Shown piece by piece: positions 58,958 to 64,000 of a DNA stretch of 64,000 bases. How positions within the stretch are numbered: the stretch's first letter is position 1; every line of letters starts with the position of its first letter. The DNA is from Streptomyces sparsogenes. GTDB lineage: Bacteria > Actinomycetota > Actinomycetes > Streptomycetales > Streptomycetaceae. The stretch lies in contig NZ_MAXF01000052.1 of NCBI RefSeq assembly GCF_001704635.1, forward strand, positions 48,728 through 112,727, given 5' to 3'. Both the position numbers and the translations under genes were made by a program. The notes beneath the pieces are model-generated. The model saw only the letters and a list, made by a program, of their open reading frames with translations. It was not told the origin of the DNA and did not search any database.

Positions 58958-59611
58958 TTAGCGCGTTCCGCCACCTCGAAGGATTTCTGCGGCCCAGGCC
59001 CGAAGACCCTGTCGCATGGCCTCGATCTGCTCCTTTCCAATTCCGTACACCTCGTACTCCCGGTCCGGCCAGCGATCGACCGCTTCGAGCGCCTGGGCGA
59101 AGTAACCCTGGTCAAAACCGTCATCGTGCTCCGCCGCCAACTCCAATAGGCGGTCTGGAGAGTACCGGCCCGACACGAGCGCCGCGTGTACGTCCAAGTA
59201 GTCACGCGGCGCGGCGCGCCCGAACAGGGTGGTCACCTTGTTGGCCACCGCATCGTCCGGGTGCAGGACTGGTCCGATCTCCAGGAACGCCGGCGGCCGG
59301 GACCGCCAATCACAGCCCATCTCGATCTTGGCGTCGCGCCCTTGCTCATCCACGACGGACAGGCGGGCGAAGACATCGCCGCTGCGGTCAACCTCAACAG
59401 TCAACCCCGCTATGCGGTAGGCCTCGGTCACGGCAGCCACCGCCTCAGCGAACGCGGTTGGGTCGCCAACGTCGGTGAAGAGGTCGACGTCGTCCGAGAG
59501 ACGTTCCAGGAACCCATGCGCCTGCACGGCATAACCGCCAGCCAGAACAAAGCCGTACTTGGCTGCCGCCTCGAGCCCAAGACGGGCGAGCCTGGCGTGC
59601 AAGGGGTCCAT
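58958..59611 (-). CDS. AbiEii/AbiGii-like nucleotidyltransferase (toxin-like)
   Basis: A 217-residue protein of the AbiEii nucleotidyltransferase superfamily. The catalytic motif is visible: FVLAGGYAVQAHG (GG) followed by LSDDVDLFT (DxD), then AKIEMGCDWRS (third acidic residue) and RDYLDVHAAL. AbiEii toxins modify nucleotides or tRNA and stop growth in type IV toxin-antitoxin systems. The gene lies 10 bases after the 107-residue gene. Base composition is lower in GC than its neighbours and that upstream gene ends in TAA, which fits horizontal transfer. Confidence 0.82.
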   Translation of the reverse strand: MDPLHARLARLGLEAAAKYGFVLAGGYAVQAHGFLERLSDDVDLFTDVGDPTAFAEAVAAVTEAYRIAGLTVEVDRSGDVFARLSVVDEQGRDAKIEMGCDWRSRPPAFLEIGPVLHPDDAVANKVTTLFGRAAPRDYLDVHAALVSGRYSPDRLLELAAEHDDGFDQGYFAQALEAVDRWPDREYEVYGIGKEQIEAMRQGLRAWAAEILRGGGTR

Positions 59612-59621
59612 GCCCGTGATG

Positions 59622-59945
59622 TTACGCGGCGGCCTTCGCCAGGTCAGGGAACCGGCTCTCCCAGGCGCCCCGCACCCGTAGCGGGAGCCACAATCTCGGC
59701 CAGGCCTCCGCGAGAAGCCGTGCGTTCAGGAATGTTCGCAAGTCCTCGATGTGCATCGCCTCGCGGATGACCGTTTCGTAGAGCATGCGGAGGTCAACGT
59801 CATCCGCCAGGTCATAGGCTTTCTTGGGCGTCCAGTCCAACGCGGTCGGCAGCACAACGACACCACCCGTCGGTCCGGCCAGCTCCGTAAGCGTCGCCGG
59901 GACCGTGTACGGCCGAATCTCGGCATACCGCACGCGTGTCTCCAT
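59622..59945 (-). CDS. Small protein paired with AbiEii-like gene
   Basis: A 107-residue protein, YAEIRPYTVPATLTELAGPTGGVVVLPTALDWTPKKAYDLADDVDLRMLYETVIREAMHIEDLRTFLNARLL, ending AKAAA. It is not the winged-helix AbiEi antitoxin, but position and 10-base spacing make it the likely partner of the nucleotidyltransferase. It stops with TAA, rare here. ATG at 59945. Confidence 0.75.
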   Translation of the reverse strand: METRVRYAEIRPYTVPATLTELAGPTGGVVVLPTALDWTPKKAYDLADDVDLRMLYETVIREAMHIEDLRTFLNARLLAEAWPRLWLPLRVRGAWESRFPDLAKAAA

Positions 59946-60013
59946 GCGCCCAGTATGCCGATGCAAGCCCGCAGCAGGGAGTCCTCACGGCAAGGGAAGT
60001 CCATGGTCAAGAA

Positions 60014-60058
60014 AAAGGGAAACCGCAAGCCAGAGACTCTGACCTGCGGTTTCCCTTT
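60014..60058 (-). terminator. Terminator of tRNA-Thr gene
   Basis: A perfect 14-bp stem (60014-60027 with 60045-60058) begins at the encoded CCA end and is followed on the minus strand by TTTTT. Confidence 0.85.
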
Positions 60059-60060
60059 GG

Positions 60061-60134
60061 AGCCGCCTAAGGGAATCGAACCCTTGACCTACGCATTACG
60101 AGTGCGTCGCTCTGGCCGACTGAGCTAAGGCGGC
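60061..60134 (-). tRNA. tRNA-Thr (anticodon CGU)
   Basis: Cloverleaf on the minus strand: acceptor GCCGCCT/AGGCGGC, D-arm with AGCTCAGTCGG, anticodon stem ACGCA/TGCGT with loop CTCGTAA (anticodon CGT, reads ACG), T-arm GGTTCGATTCC. The discriminator is U, and CCA is encoded at 60060-60058. A TAGACT -10-like hexamer lies at 60177-60172. The 3' end is a possible integration site. Confidence 0.96.
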
Positions 60135-60263
60135 ATGCTGCCTGGCCAGACTGGCATCAGCAGCGTCGCCAAGTCTACACAGTTTCGAGGGGTGCTCCGT
60201 ACGGGGTTGATCGCGACCCGGACGCGGCCTGGGCGCAGAGTGTACGGGGAGCGTCGGCACAGG

Positions 60264-61805
60264 TCAGGTGCAGCGCTTCTGGGGGGCTGGGGGTGTGCCG
60301 GTGAGGAGGTAGGTGTTGATGGCGGTGTCGACGCAGGCGCTGCCGCGGCCGTAGGCGGTGTGGCCGTCGCCGTCGTAGGTGAGGAGGGTGGCGGAGGTGA
60401 GCTGGGAGGCCAGGGAGCGGGCCCAGGTGTAGGGGGTGGCGGGGTCGCGGGTGGTGCCGACGACGAGGATGGGGGCGGCGCCCTTGGCGCGCAGGGGGTG
60501 GGGGGTGCCGGTCGGAGGGACGGGCCAGTAGGCGCAGTTCAGGGCGGCCCAGGCGAGGGCCTCGCCGAAGACGGGGGACGCCTTCCGGAAGGCGGGGAGG
60601 GAGGCGCGGACGTCGGTGGGGGTGCGGAAGGCGGGTGGGAGGTCCAGGCAGTTGACGGCGGGGTTGGCGTACATGAGGTTGGCGTACGAGCCGTCGGCGT
60701 CGCGCTCGTAGTAGAGGTCGGCGAGGGTGAGCAGGCCGCTGCCGTCGCCGCGCATGGCCGAGCGGAGGGCGGTGCGCAGTTGGGGCCAGGCGCCCTCGTC
60801 GTACAGGGCGGCGAGGACACCGGTGGTGGCCAGGGACTCGCCGAGGCGGCGAGGCTCGCCGGTGGGCAGGGGGTGGGTGTCCAGGCGGGCGAAGAAGGCG
60901 GTGAGCCGCTCGCGGGCCTGGGCGACGTCCCGGGTGCCCAGGGGGCAGCCGGCGCGGCGGACGCAGTCCTTGGCGAAGGCGGTGAAGGCCGTCTCGAAGC
61001 CGGCGGTCTGGTCGCGGTTGATCCGCTCGGAGGACAGCGCCGGGTCGAGCGCCCCGTCGAGGACCAGGCGGCCGACGCGGTGGGGGAAGAGGTCGGCGTA
61101 GGTCGCGCCGAGGAAGGTGCCGTACGAGGCGCCGACGTAGGTGAGCTTGCGGTCGCCCAGGACCGCCCGCAGCAGGTCCATGTCGCGCGCCGCCTCCACG
61201 GTCGAGACATGGCCGAGGATGCCGCCCGAGCGGGTCGCGCAGCCGCGCGCGAAGTTCTTGTACGAGGCGACCAGGCGGCGCGTCTCGGCGGGCGCGTCGG
61301 GGGTCAGGTCCGTCTGGGTGAAGGCGTCCATCTGCTTGTCACCCAGACAGGTGATGGGCTCGCTGGCGGCCACCCCGCGCGGGTCCATGGCCACCATGTC
61401 GTAGCGCGCACGGATCCGGGACGGGTAGCCGATGCCCGCGTAGGACTGCAGGTAGTCGATCGCGGAGCCGCCCGGGCCGCCGGGGTTGACCATGAGGGAG
61501 CCGAGCCGCTCGCCGGGGCCGGTGGCCTTCTTGCGGGACACCGCGAGGCTCACGTCGCGGCCGTCGGCGGGCCGGGCGTAGTCCAGCGGGGCCTTCAGCG
61601 TGGCGCACTCGAAGCCCGCGCCGCCACCGCACTCGTGCCAGGCGAGCTTCTGCAGGTAGTACGGGGTGAGGGCGGCGCGGGCCGCCGCCTTCGCCGATGC
61701 CGGGGTGCGGGGCGAGGCGGCGCCGGAGGTGCAGCCGGAGAGCAGCAGGGCGAGGGCGGCGAGCGCGGCGCCGATGGCGCGGAACGGGCTGCGGCTGATG
61801 TCCAT
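60264..61805 (-). CDS. Secreted alpha/beta-hydrolase lipoprotein (tripeptidyl aminopeptidase-like)
   Basis: A 513-residue lipoprotein of the Streptomyces Tap/SlpD/SlpE peptidase group. Signal peptide with lipobox LLLSGC (Cys24), N-terminal WHECGGGAGFECATLKAPLDYARP, oxyanion region NPGGPGGSAIDYL, nucleophile GASYGTFLG, catalytic Asp in GTTRDPATPYTWA and His in GDGHTAYGRGSACVD, plus the C-terminal TAP-like domain. It should cut tri- or dipeptides from protein N-termini outside the cell. The ATG at 61805 has GAGGA. It lies upstream of tRNA-Thr on the same strand. Confidence 0.92.
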   Translation of the reverse strand: MDISRSPFRAIGAALAALALLLSGCTSGAASPRTPASAKAAARAALTPYYLQKLAWHECGGGAGFECATLKAPLDYARPADGRDVSLAVSRKKATGPGERLGSLMVNPGGPGGSAIDYLQSYAGIGYPSRIRARYDMVAMDPRGVAASEPITCLGDKQMDAFTQTDLTPDAPAETRRLVASYKNFARGCATRSGGILGHVSTVEAARDMDLLRAVLGDRKLTYVGASYGTFLGATYADLFPHRVGRLVLDGALDPALSSERINRDQTAGFETAFTAFAKDCVRRAGCPLGTRDVAQARERLTAFFARLDTHPLPTGEPRRLGESLATTGVLAALYDEGAWPQLRTALRSAMRGDGSGLLTLADLYYERDADGSYANLMYANPAVNCLDLPPAFRTPTDVRASLPAFRKASPVFGEALAWAALNCAYWPVPPTGTPHPLRAKGAAPILVVGTTRDPATPYTWARSLASQLTSATLLTYDGDGHTAYGRGSACVDTAINTYLLTGTPPAPQKRCT

Positions 61806-61976
61806 CGGCGATCCTCGGTCGAGTCGGATATGCGGAGCGTATCCGGATCGGCGCTTTCTGTGTCCGCCTGTGGATAGTCCACCACGCCTGGGGACCACGC
61901 CTGTGGACCACGCCGGGGGACCACGTCTGTGGACAGGCGGCGCCCGTACGGGTGATCGCGGGCGGCGGGAGGGGGC

Positions 61977-63245
61977 TCAGCCCGCGCGCAGCGCCATGGT
62001 CATCGCCTCGACCGCCAGCAGCGGAGCCACATTGCGGTCCAGCGCCTCACGGCAGGCCCTGACCGCCTCTATCCGGCGCAGCGTCCGCTCCGGCTTGGAG
62101 CCGGCCGCGATCCGCTCCAGCGCGTCCTGGACGTCGGTGTTGGCGAGGGCGATGCGCGAGCCGAGCTGGAGCGCGAGCACGTCCCGGTAGAAGCCGGCCA
62201 GGTCGGTCAGGGCGAGGTCGAGGCTGTCGCGCTGGGTGCGGGTGGCCCGGCGCTTCTGGCGGTCCTGGAGCTCCTTCATGGCCCCGGCGGTGCCGCGCGG
62301 CAGCCGTCCGCCCGTCCCGGCGGCGGCCCCGAGCGCGGCGCGCAGCTCCTCGGTCTCCTTCACGTCCGTCTCCTCGGCGACCTGCTTGGCGTCCTCGGCG
62401 GCCGCGTCGATCAGCTCCTGGGCGGCCTTGAGGCAGCCGCCCACGTCGTCGATCCGGAGGGGAAGCTTCAGCACCGCCGCGCGGCGCGCCCGCGCCCGCT
62501 CGTCGGTGGCCAGCCGGCGGGCCCGGTCGATATGGCCCTGGGTGGCGCGGGCGGCGGAGGCGGCGAGCTCGGGCTCGATGCCGTCCCGGCGGACGAGGAG
62601 GTCCGCGACGGCGTCCACCGGCGGGGTCCGGAGGGTCAGCAGCCGGCAGCGTGACCGGATGGTGGGCAGCACGTCTTCAAGGGAGGGCGCGCACAGCAGC
62701 CACACCGTGCGCGGGGCGGGCTCCTCGACGGCCTTGAGCAGCACGTTTCCCGCGCCCTCGGTCAGGCGGTCGGCGTCCTCCAGGACGATCACCTGCCATC
62801 GGCCGCCGGCGGGCGAGAGCTGGGCGCGGCGGACGAGGTCGCGGGTCTCCTTCACGCCGATGCTCAGCAGGTCCGTACGCACCACCTCGACGTCGGCGTG
62901 GGTCCCGATCAGGGTGGTGTGGCAGCCCTCGCAGAATCCGCAGCCGGGGGCGCCGCCGAGCGCCCGGTCGGGGCTGACGCACTGCAGCGCGGCGGCGAAG
63001 GCGCGGGCGGCGGCGGCCCGGCCGGAGCCGGGCGGGCCGGTGAACAGCCAGGCGTGGGTCATCTTCGACGAGCCAGGCGAGGCAGCCGAGACCCGCGGGG
63101 CAGCCGAGGCGTCGGCCGCGTCCCGCGAGGCGGGCCGGCCGCCGCCGGCCGCCTCCGCCGTGACCAGCGTGTCCGCGTCCCGCGCGGCAGCGGTCAGCTG
63201 GCCCGCCACCCGGTCCTGTCCGACCAGGTCGTCCCACACCGCCAT
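61977..63245 (-). CDS. holB: DNA polymerase III subunit delta-prime
   Basis: Clamp-loader subunit of 422 residues. Head MAVWDDLVGQDRVAGQL, P-loop FTGPPGSGRAAAARAFAAALQC, zinc module CGFCEGCHT with an upstream Cys, EDADRLTEGAGNVLLKAVEEP and SRC-type PTIRSRCRLL, then a helical collar domain (ELRAAL...LALTDLAGFYRDVLAL). The Walker A Lys is Arg, usual for delta-prime, which does not hydrolyse ATP. An Ala/Ser/Arg-rich insert follows residue 28. It lies just downstream of tmk, the usual actinobacterial order. Confidence 0.94.
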   Translation of the reverse strand: MAVWDDLVGQDRVAGQLTAAARDADTLVTAEAAGGGRPASRDAADASAAPRVSAASPGSSKMTHAWLFTGPPGSGRAAAARAFAAALQCVSPDRALGGAPGCGFCEGCHTTLIGTHADVEVVRTDLLSIGVKETRDLVRRAQLSPAGGRWQVIVLEDADRLTEGAGNVLLKAVEEPAPRTVWLLCAPSLEDVLPTIRSRCRLLTLRTPPVDAVADLLVRRDGIEPELAASAARATQGHIDRARRLATDERARARRAAVLKLPLRIDDVGGCLKAAQELIDAAAEDAKQVAEETDVKETEELRAALGAAAGTGGRLPRGTAGAMKELQDRQKRRATRTQRDSLDLALTDLAGFYRDVLALQLGSRIALANTDVQDALERIAAGSKPERTLRRIEAVRACREALDRNVAPLLAVEAMTMALRAG

Positions 63246-63338
63246 GACCGCCTCCGCCGTGCCCCGCCGTTCGTCCTCTCCGGTCTCCCATTGTGGGTCA
63301 CCCCACCGACAGCGCCGACCAGCACGACCGGCGCGGGG

Positions 63339-64000
63339 TCACCGGCGCCGCCGGCCCCCGTCCTCGTCGTCGTGCGGGCCCAGCAGCTCGTCGGCCAGCG
63401 TCGGCAGGTCGTCCAGCGGGGTCTCCTCCGCCCACTCCGGGCGGCGCCGCTGCCGGGAGCGGCGCGGCTCGGGCTCGGCCTGCCGGGGCGATTGGCCCTC
63501 GCCGAACTGCGGGAGCTCGCGGGTGCGCTCGTTGCCCTCCGCGCCGCCTTGCGACTCCTCCGGCCGGAACAGCCACGGCGGCACCCGGTCGGCCGGGTCG
63601 GCGGACCGGTGGTCGCCGGGCCGGTCGTCGCGCACGGGCGGCAGGACGGCCGTCTCGTCGGCCGCGCCCGCCGGCGGGACGGGCGGCTTGGGCAGGACGG
63701 CCGTTTCCTCGGCGTCCGGGCCGTCCTGGGGCCGTACGGGCGGCAGTACGGCCGTCTCGTCGGCGTCGGGGGAACCAGCGCCGGGGCGGGCGACCCGGGG
63801 GTCGACGCGCGGCGTCTGAACGGTGCCCGTCGAGTCCGCGTCACCGGATGTGGCGCCGGTCGTGGCGCCGGTCGCGTCGTCGGCCGGGGCGGAGGCCGGG
63901 GGCGGCACCGAGGCGGGGGTTCCGACGGCCGGGGTCTCGATCGTCGGCGCGTCGGCACCCACGGGCGGCGCGGGCGGCGCGGGCGGCGCGGCAGGAGGCG
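63339..64000 (-). CDS. tmk: dTMP kinase, C-terminal disordered part (5' end outside window)
   Basis: Only the last 220 or so residues are in view and the frame is open to the right edge. In Streptomyces tmk is very long (about 1,000 residues), with a disordered C-terminus; this part ends RPEWAEETPLDDLPTLADELLGPHDDEDGG, which I recognise from that protein. Three copies of a [DE]ETAVLP motif occur within 70 residues. The kinase domain is not visible, so the call rests on this tail and on holB directly downstream. Confidence 0.75.
   Translation of the reverse strand, partial: PPAAPPAPPAPPVGADAPTIETPAVGTPASVPPPASAPADDATGATTGATSGDADSTGTVQTPRVDPRVARPGAGSPDADETAVLPPVRPQDGPDAEETAVLPKPPVPPAGAADETAVLPPVRDDRPGDHRSADPADRVPPWLFRPEESQGGAEGNERTRELPQFGEGQSPRQAEPEPRRSRQRRRPEWAEETPLDDLPTLADELLGPHDDEDGGRRRR

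Noticed and set aside
60061..60134. Full integrative element at tRNA-Thr
   Set aside because: No integrase, excisionase or second tRNA-end repeat is visible in the window; at most a remnant.
61977..63245. Missing Walker A Lys in holB as a sign of inactivity
   Set aside because: Delta-prime subunits normally do not hydrolyse ATP, so GPPGSGR is not unusual.

Overview
The window is very GC-rich (about 70 percent or more by eye), its genes use GTG starts and ATGA/GTGA stop-start overlaps freely, and it carries actinobacterial markers: tipA, a WhiJ-type XRE/ATPase/DUF397 set, a long-tailed dTMP kinase and many LuxR-type response regulators. It is almost certainly a Streptomyces chromosome. The order folP-folB-folK-folE-ftsH-hpt-tilS-dacB-ppa-thrE-dedA-tipA is the order I remember around tipA in Streptomyces, so the left part is conserved core. 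No insertion sequence, prophage, CRISPR array or rRNA operon was seen.

Region by region. 1-11.2 kb: folate genes (folP, folB, folK, and folE on the other strand), then a minus-strand run of ftsH, hpt, tilS, a zinc metalloprotease and dacB, with ppa divergent. 11.2-18.8 kb: ThrE-type exporter, DedA protein, tipA with its own MerR-type promoter, a LysE exporter, glutamate decarboxylase and a caspase-fold protein without catalytic residues. 18.8-27.2 kb: two ABC export systems, each beside its own regulator (PadR; a LuxR/histidine kinase pair). 27.3-34.7 kb: DinB, aldehyde dehydrogenase, the WhiJ-like set, a site-2 protease and a Pol I-like polymerase. 35-39.6 kb: an MreB-like protein, two ECF sigma/anti-sigma pairs (one sigma with a collagen-like tail) and lspA.

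39.8-49.9 kb is the most unusual block. Divergent units encode a membrane-anchored GH5, a degenerate receiver protein, a GH6, a subtilisin-fold protein with all four active-site residues replaced, a GtrA protein, a QxxRW glycosyltransferase, a GT39-like membrane protein with an Arg/Pro tail, and a surface protein with a very acidic cytoplasmic head and Ig-like repeats. I read it as a system making and trimming a surface beta-glycan. 50-55.8 kb holds two successive histidine kinase/response regulator sets. 56-60 kb holds a divergent prenyl synthase, membrane proteins, a snapalysin-like zincin and an AbiEii-like pair next to tRNA-Thr. 60-64 kb returns to core: a secreted aminopeptidase-like lipoprotein, holB and the tail of tmk.

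Recurrent themes are catalytically dead or degenerate enzymes (S8 protease, caspase-like, receiver, MreB-like, prenyl synthase, TipA without its drug-binding cysteine), protein tails built from short DNA repeats, and readable operators (TipA-type promoter, twin PadR sites, a 16-bp motif shared across the WhiJ-like set).
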